Source: Thalassomonas actiniarum (GTDB taxonomy: Bacteria > Pseudomonadota > Gammaproteobacteria > Enterobacterales > Alteromonadaceae). Taken from it: DNA of 64,000 nucleotides. Position 1 is the stretch's first letter. Every line of letters begins with the position of its first letter. The notes under the pieces were generated by a model. It was given only the letters and a program-made list of their open reading frames with translations, did not search any database and was not told the origin of the DNA. Positions 27,724 to 37,231 of this stretch are shown piece after piece. The position numbers were made by a program, and so were the translations under genes. The stretch covers positions 5,826,603 through 5,890,602 of the forward strand of contig NZ_CP059735.1 of NCBI RefSeq assembly GCF_000948975.2, given 5' to 3'.

Positions 27724-28193
27724 TCGTCCTGAGTTCGCAGAATTACTGACAGGATATAAGTACTTAGCTTATGCCCTGAGCAAGACTTCCCTGTATATAC
27801 CCTGCTCCTATTCGTCCTGAGTTCGCTGGATTGCTGAGAGGATATAAGTACTTAACTTATGCCCTGAGCATATAAGCTGCAAAACTTCCCTGTATACACC
27901 CTGCTCCTATTCGTCCTGAGTTCGCTGGATTGCTGAGAGGATATAAGTACTTAGCTTATGCCCTGAGCATACAAGCTGCAAGACTTCCCTGTATATACCC
28001 TGCTCCTATTCGTCCTGAGTTCGCTGGATTGCTGAGAGGATATAAGCGCTTAGCTTATGCCCTGAGCATATAAGCTGCAAGACTTCCCTGTATATAACCC
28101 GCTCTTATTCGTCCTGAGTTCGCTGAATTGCTGAGAGGATATAAGTACTTAGCTTATGCCCTGAGCATATAAGCTGCAAGACTTCCCTGTATA
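27724..28193. repeat. Tandem repeat, five copies with a 99-base period
   Basis: Copies begin with TCGTCCTGAGTTCG at 27724, 27812, 27911, 28010 and 28109. The first is 88 bases because it lacks an 11-base piece, the others are 99 each and over 90% alike by eye. Each unit contains a small inverted pair AGCTTAT...ATAAGCT. All six frames are interrupted by stops, so it is not coding. It fills the gap between the pullulanase terminator and the diguanylate cyclase promoter. Confidence 0.9.
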
Positions 28194-28222
28194 AAAAAGG
28201 GAAGCCGTTTGGGCTTCCCTTA
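28192..28222 (-). terminator. Intrinsic terminator of the pullulanase gene
   Basis: On the minus strand GGGAAGCCC pairs with GGCTTCCC around an AAAC loop and is followed by TTTTTT, about 20 bases after the pullulanase stop. Textbook rho-independent terminator. Confidence 0.9.
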
Positions 28223-28243
28223 AGTGCTCAATAATTACCCTGA

Positions 28244-31200
28244 TTAATCATCACATTGCTCAATAGTCAGGCTCCCCGCCAACCCTTCGCTCACCGGAGG
28301 GGAATCTAAAGTCACCGTAAAACGGTAATCGGCAACCCCCAAAGTCGCGGAGTTGTTGTCTGTGCCGCCGTCTCCCCGGTAAAGCGGATAAACCACACCA
28401 GCCTGGAGATCGTGTACCAGCTGACCCGGCTCGCCGACGAAATATTGCAGCAACCAGTCATTGGAGTTATCCGCCAGTTTAAAATTTATCTCTCCCGGGG
28501 CATTTATTTTCACCTGATAGCGGTTATCCCCCTTATAACTGAGCTGATAATCCGCCAACGGCTGCCACTGGGATAAATCCCCGCGGACAAAAAGCCCGGT
28601 ATCAGCCAAAGGTCCTGCCTCGGTACTGTCCGGCAGCAGGCAGTTAGTGCTTGGACTTTTGCTGATGGTTAATAGTGGGCTTTGCGGGTCCAGCACGTCA
28701 AATAAGAAATCATAACGGCCGTCGGTTGCAATAGTAAGGGATAAGTCTCCCTGGTTGGCCGTCAGGGGTTTGCCCTGGTTCAAAATAACCTCGCCATCGT
28801 CGGCGCCAAAGTTCACCGCCTGCCAGTTTTCATCCGCCACTTTAAACTGATAGGCCTGCTCTGCCAGCTCAAGCGAAGTAAAATACCGGCCTCCTCCGAG
28901 ATAATCAAATACCTGAGCACTGTCCCAGTTATTCATGGTACCACGCAAATAGAACTCGGTAGCACTATAAGCCGGGCTAAATCCGGTTAACGTCAATACC
29001 GGTGCCTGTTGTTCAAAGGCATTTAACGAAAACAGGTAATCCCCGGTTTCACTGATTTCCAGGAGAATATCCTCTCCCCCGGCAAGCAAGGCTGATTGCG
29101 AACTTGCTCCCGGGATTAAACTGACACCATCACCGCCAAAATTGGTTGCTGCCGACCAGTTGATATCGGCAATTTTAAAACGGTAACTGCCGGTTTCCAG
29201 GCTAAGCGCCAGCTGGTATTGATAATCCCCCAGGTAACGAAAAGCATTTACCGTACTCCATTCATTCATGCTGCCGCGTAAATACAGGGCCGTTTCACCG
29301 TAAGGTGCGGCAGGATCTACCTCTTTGATTTGTAAATTCACCGCCGCTTTATCCAAAGCATTAAAGGTAAACTGATAACTGCCGGCACGCTCAACCGTCA
29401 GCTCAATATTTCCCTCCCCCGCTTGTAATATCCTACTCTGCTCCAGCGGTACATTCGCCAGATCTGCGCTGATACCATAATTGATGGCATTCCAGGCAGC
29501 ATCGGCAATCTTAAACTGATAGGAGCCCGCTTCCAGGTTAACTGCTACCCGGTAGTCGCCATTGCCGTCAAAAGTCAGCTCATGCTCCAATCCCCAGCCA
29601 TTCATGTCTCCGCGCAAATAAACCCGGCTGCTGCCAAAAGGTTTGATATTGCTGTAATCCTTATTATCGGTATTCACCGCTAAACCGGCTCCCTGGCTCG
29701 CCCCCTGTGGCTGAACAAAAACCGCCACCGATAACGGCGGAATAGTAAAGGTACCGTTAGCAAATGTTGCCTGTTTAACCTGCTGATCCGCCCCATGCTG
29801 CTGGACATCATGCAGGCTAAATCCCTGACTGCCGGCTAAATGGAAACTCTGGCTTTGGTCGTCATGGTTAAAGATCACCACCACGGCATCATAGTTGGCA
29901 TCAAGATCTGTAACATTAGTCCCGTCGTCGATGGACATCACTATCAGCCCCGATACCTGGTCCGGTCCGACATTACGAAAATCGACCCTTTGCATAATAT
30001 CCGCGGCAGTGCGCAGGCGAAACAATTCACTGCTGCTGCGGATTTTCACCATATCCATAAAGACAGCACTGCTGGTGCTGATGTCTTGCGGCGAGGGAAT
30101 ATCCAAACCGTTATTACTGGCCACTACCTGCGATATCAAGGGCCAATTGTCCTGATCTTTTTCCGCCGGCGGCAGACCGACATGATAGTTATTGCCTTGT
30201 TTGGAAAAATCGACCTTGTTAAACCAGTCGCCGAAATCAAAACTGTCGCGGGCCATGGACTTGGAACGTAACAGCTCAGATCCCATTTGGAAAAAAGGGA
30301 TCCCCTGGGCATAAACCGGATAAGCCAAAGACAATAGCTGTAAACGCACCCGATCTGCCGTGCTGGTGCCATAAGGAATACGGTACTGGTTATTGTCCCA
30401 CAGGGTCTGGTTATCATGTTTGGAGACATAGTTGATCATATCCGCCGGATCTAAGGCATAAGCCGTGGCCTGGTCGTGATAAGGTACCTGTTCGCCGGTG
30501 ACGGTATTACCGCTGCTATCGAGCAGGACAAAATCCACCAGGTTGCCCGCCAGCGAAACCCTGGCCTGATCCATGGATAATTCATGCTCGGCCTGATAGT
30601 CACTGGCAAGTTCATTAATATTTACCCCTAAGCCATTCCCTAAGCCCTGGTTGCTGCGCAGCTGCTCCCCTCCTTCAAACGGCCCGCCGCCACGCACCGC
30701 ATCACGCAGGCGATCGGAGAAGGTGCCGATTGAAGTACCGGCCATATTAACCTGCCCCGCCTGTTCAAACAGGGCGTCATTGGCAACTTCACCAAAGTTC
30801 CAGCCCTCGCCGTAAAAGTAGTTGTCGCTGTCCACCGCCCACACGGCTTCGCGGGCCGCCAGCATGGCAGCTTTGGGCTGGTGTCCCATCAAATCAAAGC
30901 GAAAGCCGTCGATGCGGTAATCCCGGGCCCAGACTACCAAAGAGTCGGTCATTAATTTCGCCATCATTTTATGCTCGGTGGCAGTATTATCACAACAGGT
31001 GGACATCTGGACATTGCCGGTTAACGGATCCAGACGGTGGTAATAGCCGGGTACGACCTTATCCAGCACCGAGCGATCGTTTAAACCCGAGGCATTGGTG
31101 TGGTTATACACCACATCCATCACCACCCGGTAGCCGAGATCATGCAAGGCCATCACCATCTGACGGAACTCTTTGATGCGGGACACCCCCTGGGGATTTT

Positions 31201-32920
31201 TCGCATAGCTGCCTTCGGGTACGGTATAGTGGAAGGGATCATAACCCCAGTTAAAGCTGTCCAGGGTACGTAATTCATTGACTAAAGCCTGTGCTTCCTC
31301 CCCTTCGGGGGAATAAGCGGCCAACACTTGCGCCACGCTTTGCGCTTGGTTGATATCTGAGCTGCAAATTTGCGCACCCGAGTTGATGCTGCATAAATGA
31401 CTGATACTGCTGTCCAGATCTACAACGCTATCGGCGTCTTCATTTACCGTCGCAATATCGAATATCGGCAGCAAATGAAAATGGTTCATACCGGCCGCCT
31501 GCAGGGCTTTCAAATGTTTAATACCGTCCGAGTCGCTTTCGCTAAAGGCAGCATATTTACCCTTAGCAGTTTCATCCGATAAGTTTTGCTCAAAGGCGCT
31601 GAAATCCCTGACATGGGCTTCGTAAATCATGATGTCTTCCGGCGCCGCGATAGCCGGCACCTGATGTTCATTCCAGCCCTGCGGTTGACTGTACTCACCA
31701 CTGAGGTTAACCACCTGGGAATAAAGGCTGTTGGTGGACAGGCTCAGAGAATAAGGATCGGTCACCACCATAGTCTCAATCTGGTTGGAGAGCGGATGAT
31801 AGGCGGTAATTTCATAGCGGTAATAATATAACTCAGCTGCACCGCCCCCGGCATAATGCCAGATGCCGTTATCGTCTTCCGTCATCGGGAACGGGGTACC
31901 GCCTAAAGGCTGGAAGTTTTCATCAAACAGCTGCAACTTCACGCTTTGCGCCGTCGGCGCCCAAAGAGAAAAAGCAATACCGTTGTCAAAACTTAGCCCA
32001 AGCGTTTGTTCATCGGCATCATTTTCACCCGCGGTATAAACATGGTCCAGTACCCCGGGAATTTGTACCTGGGTCATGGCCACCACTTCACCGGCATCAT
32101 TTTTAGCTACGGCAATCAGCTGCCCCTTAAGCAGGGTTTTCACCTCAAGCTCCGGCGGCAGCTGCCAGCCGAAAAACTCCGATAAATGGGGAAACTTGTC
32201 ATAAACCGATTGCGAAAAAGTCGCCGCCGGAGACAGTGCATAGCCCTGGCCGCCACGGATCTGTTTCGTGGTTTCATCCAAACTGATATCCGCCGTTTCC
32301 GAGCTATAAAGTTCGACAACAGCAAAGTTAGCACCCGGAGTCCAGGCCAGGGTCTGTTGATCCACCCAGTGGGCCCCGGCCCCGCTCAAGGTAACCGAAA
32401 TCGTTGCGCCGGCCTCATAGAGCACTTTACTTTGCCCGTGAAAGGTAAAGGCATGACGGCTCGGTTGGCTTAAGTCAAAACTGGAGTTATTATCTCCCAG
32501 CGCCTTGTCATCACCTTTATGAAGAATGAAATTCAGACAGTCACCGCTGTCGGGTTGATAATCCAGCAAATAATAAGCGCCATAATCGTCACTGATACCG
32601 GTATAGGGATAGGGATCCTGCCACTGGCTAAAGTGGGGGGAATTAAGGGTGGCCCCGGCATAATCACCGCAGCCTTCGCCATTCCATAAATGCAGCCCCC
32701 AGCCGTCATATACCCCGTCTTCCCGGCGGTAATAAACGGCGATCTGATTATCTCCAAGGGCCACGGTATTAATCTCAGGCCCCCGCTCTTGCCCGGATAA
32801 ATCAGTGGTAATGCTGGGCTCACTGGTATTACATCCCGCCAGGGCCAGACTGGCGGTAATAACCAAAGAGTTGAGCACACCGGTACTGAGGCGTTTTGAA
32901 TGCTTATCGGAGTTTTTCAT
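28244..32920 (-). CDS. pulA: Lipoprotein type I pullulanase with four C-terminal beta modules
   Basis: 1558 residues. Lipobox LALAGC puts the acylated Cys at residue 30. Residues about 50-300 hold pullulanase-type N-terminal carbohydrate-binding domains, then an N2/CBM48-like domain and the GH13 barrel. MIYEAHVRDFS is the pullulanase YNWGYDP-group region, with WGYDPFHYTVPEGSY present; the catalytic set is Asp676 (FRFDLMGH), Glu705 (YGEGWNFGE) and Asp836 (SKHDNQ). After the barrel, four modules near residues 1093, 1207, 1322 and 1440 share xLYLRGxMNxW and YxFKIADxxW, so they are likely starch-binding sandwiches. It debranches pullulan and starch at alpha-1,6 bonds on the outer membrane. Divergent from a GH97 enzyme. 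Confidence 0.93.
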   Translation of the reverse strand: MKNSDKHSKRLSTGVLNSLVITASLALAGCNTSEPSITTDLSGQERGPEINTVALGDNQIAVYYRREDGVYDGWGLHLWNGEGCGDYAGATLNSPHFSQWQDPYPYTGISDDYGAYYLLDYQPDSGDCLNFILHKGDDKALGDNNSSFDLSQPSRHAFTFHGQSKVLYEAGATISVTLSGAGAHWVDQQTLAWTPGANFAVVELYSSETADISLDETTKQIRGGQGYALSPAATFSQSVYDKFPHLSEFFGWQLPPELEVKTLLKGQLIAVAKNDAGEVVAMTQVQIPGVLDHVYTAGENDADEQTLGLSFDNGIAFSLWAPTAQSVKLQLFDENFQPLGGTPFPMTEDDNGIWHYAGGGAAELYYYRYEITAYHPLSNQIETMVVTDPYSLSLSTNSLYSQVVNLSGEYSQPQGWNEHQVPAIAAPEDIMIYEAHVRDFSAFEQNLSDETAKGKYAAFSESDSDGIKHLKALQAAGMNHFHLLPIFDIATVNEDADSVVDLDSSISHLCSINSGAQICSSDINQAQSVAQVLAAYSPEGEEAQALVNELRTLDSFNWGYDPFHYTVPEGSYAKNPQGVSRIKEFRQMVMALHDLGYRVVMDVVYNHTNASGLNDRSVLDKVVPGYYHRLDPLTGNVQMSTCCDNTATEHKMMAKLMTDSLVVWARDYRIDGFRFDLMGHQPKAAMLAAREAVWAVDSDNYFYGEGWNFGEVANDALFEQAGQVNMAGTSIGTFSDRLRDAVRGGGPFEGGEQLRSNQGLGNGLGVNINELASDYQAEHELSMDQARVSLAGNLVDFVLLDSSGNTVTGEQVPYHDQATAYALDPADMINYVSKHDNQTLWDNNQYRIPYGTSTADRVRLQLLSLAYPVYAQGIPFFQMGSELLRSKSMARDSFDFGDWFNKVDFSKQGNNYHVGLPPAEKDQDNWPLISQVVASNNGLDIPSPQDISTSSAVFMDMVKIRSSSELFRLRTAADIMQRVDFRNVGPDQVSGLIVMSIDDGTNVTDLDANYDAVVVIFNHDDQSQSFHLAGSQGFSLHDVQQHGADQQVKQATFANGTFTIPPLSVAVFVQPQGASQGAGLAVNTDNKDYSNIKPFGSSRVYLRGDMNGWGLEHELTFDGNGDYRVAVNLEAGSYQFKIADAAWNAINYGISADLANVPLEQSRILQAGEGNIELTVERAGSYQFTFNALDKAAVNLQIKEVDPAAPYGETALYLRGSMNEWSTVNAFRYLGDYQYQLALSLETGSYRFKIADINWSAATNFGGDGVSLIPGASSQSALLAGGEDILLEISETGDYLFSLNAFEQQAPVLTLTGFSPAYSATEFYLRGTMNNWDSAQVFDYLGGGRYFTSLELAEQAYQFKVADENWQAVNFGADDGEVILNQGKPLTANQGDLSLTIATDGRYDFLFDVLDPQSPLLTISKSPSTNCLLPDSTEAGPLADTGLFVRGDLSQWQPLADYQLSYKGDNRYQVKINAPGEINFKLADNSNDWLLQYFVGEPGQLVHDLQAGVVYPLYRGDGGTDNNSATLGVADYRFTVTLDSPPVSEGLAGSLTIEQCDD

Positions 32921-32992
32921 CTTGCAGGGCTTCCTTATTATTGTTATTCCTTAAAATAAACATCCCAAGACAAAATATCACCTCGGGCGAAG

Positions 32993-33008
32993 TTGAATAC
33001 GTATGCAG
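32993..33008. promoter_or_regulatory. LacI-type palindrome between pullulanase and GH97 genes
   Basis: TTGAATACGTATGCAG contains a perfect 8-base core ATACGTAT and near-symmetric flanks (TTGA.. / ..GCAG), the form of a LacI-family operator. It is central in the 153-base divergent region, where one repressor could control both starch genes. No such regulator gene lies in the window. Confidence 0.5.
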
Positions 33009-33073
33009 CCTCCTGCCAAACCTCCGATGAAGTTTTACACTGGTTCACCAGCATAATCACAACCGGGATCATA

Positions 33074-35161
33074 ATGACGTATTTTCGAAGTAAGCTAGCC
33101 AGCCCTTTATCTGCAAGAGCCGCAACGGTAATGTTCGCCCTGAGCTTTGCCTTATTACCACCACAGGCGACTGCCAAAAGCTTTAATATCAGCTCTCCCG
33201 ACGGCAGCATCACCCTCGCCGTCAATGATGATAACGGCCCAAGCTACCGGGTCAGCTTCAACGGGCTGACGGTGATCGAACCTTCACAACTGGGCATGGC
33301 GTTTAAAGCAGTACCCGGTTTTGATACCAGCTTTACCATAGCATCAGTTGAACAAAACCAGGTTAACAGCAGTTGGCAACAACCCTGGGGAGAGCGGCAA
33401 ACGGTAGTAGATCACCACAACGAGCTCCTGGTCCGCTTTAACTCATCGCGACAGCTCAGCAACCACTACCAGGTACGATTTCGGGTCTTTAACGACGGTT
33501 TAGGTTTTCGTTATGAAGTGCCGAAACAAAACGGCCTGACGGGTATGGTTGAAATTACCGATGAATTAACCGAGTTTAATATTCCAGAGGCAGAGCAAAC
33601 CACCGCCTGGTGGATCCCCGCCCGCGGCTGGAACCGCTATGAATACCTGTATAACACCACCCCCTTATCCGACATCGACCGCGTCCATACTCCTTTCACT
33701 TTCAAACTAAAAAACCGGGTACATGTCAGTATCCATGAAGCGGCGCTGGTGGATTACGCCGCCATGACATTGAACCAGCAAAGAACAGGGAAACTCAAAG
33801 CAGATCTAACCCCCTGGTCCGACGGCATTTTGGTAAAAACAAAAGCCGATTTTCATACCCCCTGGCGCACCATTCAAATAAGCCCGGATGCTGTCGGTTT
33901 ACTCAATTCAGACTTAATCTTAAATCTCAACGAACCCAGTAAAATCGCCGATACTTCCTGGATCAAACCCGGCAAATATATAGGTATCTGGTGGGGCATG
34001 CATATCAATGAAACCACTTGGGGCAGCGGCGACCGCCATGGTGCCACCACAAGTGAAACCAAACGTTATATGGATTTTGCTGCCGAAAACGGCTTTGACG
34101 GCGTGCTGGTGGAAGGCTGGAATATCGGCTGGGACGGCGACTGGTTCTTTAACGGCGATATCTTTAACTTTACCCGAAGTTATGACGATTTTGACCTGAA
34201 AGCCGTCACCGACTATGGCCAAAAATTAGGGGTAAGACTTATCGGCCACCATGAAACCTCCGGCAGCGTGACTAACTACCGCAACCAGCTGGATGATGCC
34301 TATGACTTATACCAAAAACATCATGTCAGCCAGATAAAGACCGGCTATGTCGCCGATGGCGGCGATATCAAACGTATAGATGAGAGCGGCGTGGTACGCC
34401 ATGAATGGCACGACGGCCAGTTCACCATCGGGGAATATTTGCACAGCGTAAAAGAAGCCGCCAAACGTAAGATCAGCATTAATACCCATGAGCCGATCAA
34501 AGATACCGGGCTAAGGCGTACTTATCCTAACTGGCTCACTCGCGAAGGGGCTCGGGGACAGGAATTTAATGCCTGGGCCAATCCCGCCAACGGCCCCGAG
34601 CATACCGCTATGTTGCCTTTTACCCGCATGCTTGCCGGGCCGATGGACTTTACTCCGGGGATCTTTAATTTCGACTTTAATGACGACAACCCGGAAAAAG
34701 CCGGTATACGGCCGCAAACCACTTTAGCCAAGCAGTTAGCTTTATACGTAGTGTTATACAGTCCGGTGCAGATGGCAGCGGACCTGCCAAGAAACTATCA
34801 GGCAAACCTGCCGGCATTCCAGTTTATCAAGGACGTGCCTGCCGACTGGCAGCAAAGTCAGGCACTTGCCGGTGAGGTAGGAGATTATGTGGTTTTTGCC
34901 CGCCAGGAGCGAAATGGCAAGGATTGGTATCTAGGTGCCTTAACCGACGAACAGGCAAGAGAGGTTGAAATACCGCTAAGCTTTCTCGAAAGCGGCACGC
35001 AATACCAGGCACAAATTTACCGGGACGGAGCAAAGGCACATTGGTTAAATAACCCATATGACTTAGTGATAGAGCAAAAAACAGTGACTGCCAAAGATAA
35101 ACTGACCTTGTCGCTCGCCGCCAGTGGCGGTACCGCCATTCGCTTTAAGCGGATAAGATAA
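33074..35161 (+). CDS. GH97 alpha-glucosidase (SusB-like)
   Basis: 695 residues from ATG 33074; the frame reaches back to 32993, but that stretch overlaps the operator and the signal peptide starts at MTYFRSK (end near PPQATAKS). GH97 architecture: N-terminal super-sandwich, central barrel with DGVLVEGWNIGWDGDW, IGHHETSGSVTNY and INTHEPIKDTGL, then a C-terminal beta domain. Glu in VEGW, HHE and HEP positions fits the inverting alpha-glucosidase subgroup rather than the retaining alpha-galactosidases, which carry Asp. It would release glucose from maltodextrins in the periplasm, completing the pullulanase reaction. Confidence 0.92.
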   Translation: MTYFRSKLASPLSARAATVMFALSFALLPPQATAKSFNISSPDGSITLAVNDDNGPSYRVSFNGLTVIEPSQLGMAFKAVPGFDTSFTIASVEQNQVNSSWQQPWGERQTVVDHHNELLVRFNSSRQLSNHYQVRFRVFNDGLGFRYEVPKQNGLTGMVEITDELTEFNIPEAEQTTAWWIPARGWNRYEYLYNTTPLSDIDRVHTPFTFKLKNRVHVSIHEAALVDYAAMTLNQQRTGKLKADLTPWSDGILVKTKADFHTPWRTIQISPDAVGLLNSDLILNLNEPSKIADTSWIKPGKYIGIWWGMHINETTWGSGDRHGATTSETKRYMDFAAENGFDGVLVEGWNIGWDGDWFFNGDIFNFTRSYDDFDLKAVTDYGQKLGVRLIGHHETSGSVTNYRNQLDDAYDLYQKHHVSQIKTGYVADGGDIKRIDESGVVRHEWHDGQFTIGEYLHSVKEAAKRKISINTHEPIKDTGLRRTYPNWLTREGARGQEFNAWANPANGPEHTAMLPFTRMLAGPMDFTPGIFNFDFNDDNPEKAGIRPQTTLAKQLALYVVLYSPVQMAADLPRNYQANLPAFQFIKDVPADWQQSQALAGEVGDYVVFARQERNGKDWYLGALTDEQAREVEIPLSFLESGTQYQAQIYRDGAKAHWLNNPYDLVIEQKTVTAKDKLTLSLAASGGTAIRFKRIR

Positions 35162-35167
35162 GCCAAG

Positions 35168-35932
35168 TTACTTTGATATTGGACGAATGTCAGGAAGCAA
35201 GGTTTTTCTGGCATTCGCAACCTCCTGCCATAACTTTTCCGCCAACTGAGCATGCTTGCGGTAAAACTGGTGACTTAACACCAAGTAATAATCCCGGGTT
35301 TCCAATGGCGGCCAATCCCTTTCGATATCAGTGATCTGCCGTACCTTGATATAAGGCTCCAGCAAAATATCCTGAGTTGCCACCGCATCTATCCGACCGG
35401 ATTTTAATAACCGGTAGAGCTGATCGACATCTTGCACTTCAGCCACGGCCAGGCGGTGAGCGCGTAACATCGCATTAATGGAGAACCCCGACTGTGTGGC
35501 AACAGACACCCCTTCAGGCGTAAAGCGTTCGCCGTCCCAATCAGCCTTTGCGCCTTTATTACGGTAAAGAAAATAACTGATCTGGGCGATACGTTTATTA
35601 ATATCCGGCAAACCGGCTTTCATCGGATAAACGCCAAAAACTTCACGTTCTTTCAGATAGGAAAAAATGAAAACCCCGTCTATCACCCCATGATGTAAAT
35701 GGTTCAATATCAGGCGATTAGAATAACGTTCAAATATCACCCTGATACCGACCTTTTCGGCTGCGGTTTTGATGATATCAATAGCAATGCCCGGGGGAGA
35801 GGCTACCTTAGCTCCTGTGCCTAACTGGTAGGGATAAGACTCGGTATCACTATAGGCCAGACGGATCTCCTGCTGCGCTCGTGCATCTACGAAAAGAAAA
35901 AGCAGCAGTAACAGAAAAATAAAGCGAAACAT
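35168..35932 (-). CDS. Orphan periplasmic solute-binding protein (SBP_bac_3 type)
   Basis: 254 residues with a leucine-rich signal peptide (FRFIFLLLLLFLFVDARA). Typical family 3 layout: IRLAYSDTESYPYQLG, GIAIDIIKTAAEKVGIRVIF, QLYRLLKSGRIDAVATQ. No transporter partners. It starts 111 bases after the OvoB-like gene on the same strand and could end that transcript, while its own stop lies close to the convergent GH97 gene. Ligand unknown; family members bind amino acids or other small molecules. Confidence 0.8.
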   Translation of the reverse strand: MFRFIFLLLLLFLFVDARAQQEIRLAYSDTESYPYQLGTGAKVASPPGIAIDIIKTAAEKVGIRVIFERYSNRLILNHLHHGVIDGVFIFSYLKEREVFGVYPMKAGLPDINKRIAQISYFLYRNKGAKADWDGERFTPEGVSVATQSGFSINAMLRAHRLAVAEVQDVDQLYRLLKSGRIDAVATQDILLEPYIKVRQITDIERDWPPLETRDYYLVLSHQFYRKHAQLAEKLWQEVANARKTLLPDIRPISK

Positions 35933-36043
35933 AAATTACCCGGCTCAGTAAATTATGTATAACTATAGTGTAAGGCAAGCTGGTGAGATATTTTTCAGCA
36001 GCAGGTTTTAATAAAAAATGATCGCAGAGCAAAGAGCTTACCG

Positions 36044-37189
36044 CTATGCCTTAACATGACCATCAACGCAGCTATCAACAAAGTCTTGCAAGAGAGCTAA
36101 AGCCCCGGGAAAGTCCAGCTGTCCAAGACCAAGGCGAAAACATTCTCCCTCCAGCCCGAACAGGTTCGCCGGTAATAACAAAAGCTTATGCTTACGGGCG
36201 AGATCCGGCCCCCAATCTTTGATTGGCCTTTTTAAATGAGATTTCACTAAGGTCATAATGCCCGCCTGAGGCGGCTGCCATGAAAACAACCCGGCATTGC
36301 TATCGACAAAACGCTGAAAATGTCTGATGTTATCACTGATGATATGGTTATTTCGCGTCAGGATATTATCGCTATGTTGCAGCGCCATCACTGCCAGCTG
36401 TTCATCCACGGCCGAGGTACAAATTGAGCCATAGGCTTTCACCGACAGTAATTGAGCCAATAAGTTTTTATCCGGTGACAGCACCCAGCCGATACGTAGC
36501 CCGGCCAGGCCGAAGCTTTTCGACATCACGCCAACCACCAGGCTTTTTTCATAACTGAGATAATCATGAGCCAACGACAGGTCATCATAGTTGCTCGCCT
36601 GGGTGACATCATCGGCTAACAGATAGCAATGATGCTTTTTCGCCAGAACCAGTACCTGTTTTGCCGCTTCACTGTCGATAATGCTGCCGGTAGGGTTATG
36701 GGGGGAGTTAATGACGATCAACCTGGTATTATCATTCACCTTAGCCGCCAGCTGCTCCATGTCCATACGCCAGCTATCCGCCTCTTGCAGGGGGATGGCA
36801 TTGACCTTCACTCCCATAGCCTGCGCCATAGTCACCAGGGAAGGATAATTGGGCGTAAAGACAACTATCTCATCTCCCGGCGATAGCAGGCTTGTATAAA
36901 TCGCCGCCAGCGCCTCCTGCGCCCCGCAAAAGGTCAGCACATTATCTTGATCAAATGGATAACTTTTCCGGTTAAGGGTCTGATGGAAGTGGACAATCTC
37001 CTGCCTTAACGCTACCGACCCCGACAGGGGGGCATAAGTTAAAGACAACTCCGCCAGGTTTTTATCCGCCAGTTGGCACAGCTCGGCTACCGTCAGCGCC
37101 TGGGCGCAGGAGTTGCTGAGGTTAAAGGTGATCTCGGTATTAAGGCCCTGGCTATAGGCAATATGCGCCGGTAATGTTAATGCTTTCAT
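36044..37189 (-). CDS. ovoB: OvoB-type PLP-dependent sulfoxide lyase (aminotransferase fold I)
   Basis: 381 residues from ATG 37189, with GGGGAG just upstream; a TTG nine codons earlier is less likely. Fold-type I aminotransferase class I/II protein: AQEALAAIYTSLLSPGDEIV, INSPHNPTGSI and the PLP lysine Lys224 in MSKSFGLAGLRIGW. By itself this is a generic class I/II signature. The assignment rests on position: it follows ovoA by 42 bases, and OvoB, which cleaves the histidyl-cysteine sulfoxide to 5-thiohistidine, is a PLP enzyme of this fold. A true aminotransferase remains possible. Confidence 0.72.
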   Translation of the reverse strand: MKALTLPAHIAYSQGLNTEITFNLSNSCAQALTVAELCQLADKNLAELSLTYAPLSGSVALRQEIVHFHQTLNRKSYPFDQDNVLTFCGAQEALAAIYTSLLSPGDEIVVFTPNYPSLVTMAQAMGVKVNAIPLQEADSWRMDMEQLAAKVNDNTRLIVINSPHNPTGSIIDSEAAKQVLVLAKKHHCYLLADDVTQASNYDDLSLAHDYLSYEKSLVVGVMSKSFGLAGLRIGWVLSPDKNLLAQLLSVKAYGSICTSAVDEQLAVMALQHSDNILTRNNHIISDNIRHFQRFVDSNAGLFSWQPPQAGIMTLVKSHLKRPIKDWGPDLARKHKLLLLPANLFGLEGECFRLGLGQLDFPGALALLQDFVDSCVDGHVKA

Positions 37190-37231
37190 ATTACTCCCCC
37201 AGGCACAAACCTGCACACTTGAAAGAGCGAC

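Noticed and set aside
27724-28193. Possible CRISPR array
   Set aside because: The whole 99-base unit is repeated; there are no short repeats with unique spacers and no cas genes.
36044-37189. Plain class I/II aminotransferase such as histidinol-phosphate transaminase
   Set aside because: Possible from sequence alone, but the close coupling to ovoA makes the sulfoxide lyase the better reading; uncertainty is kept in the confidence.
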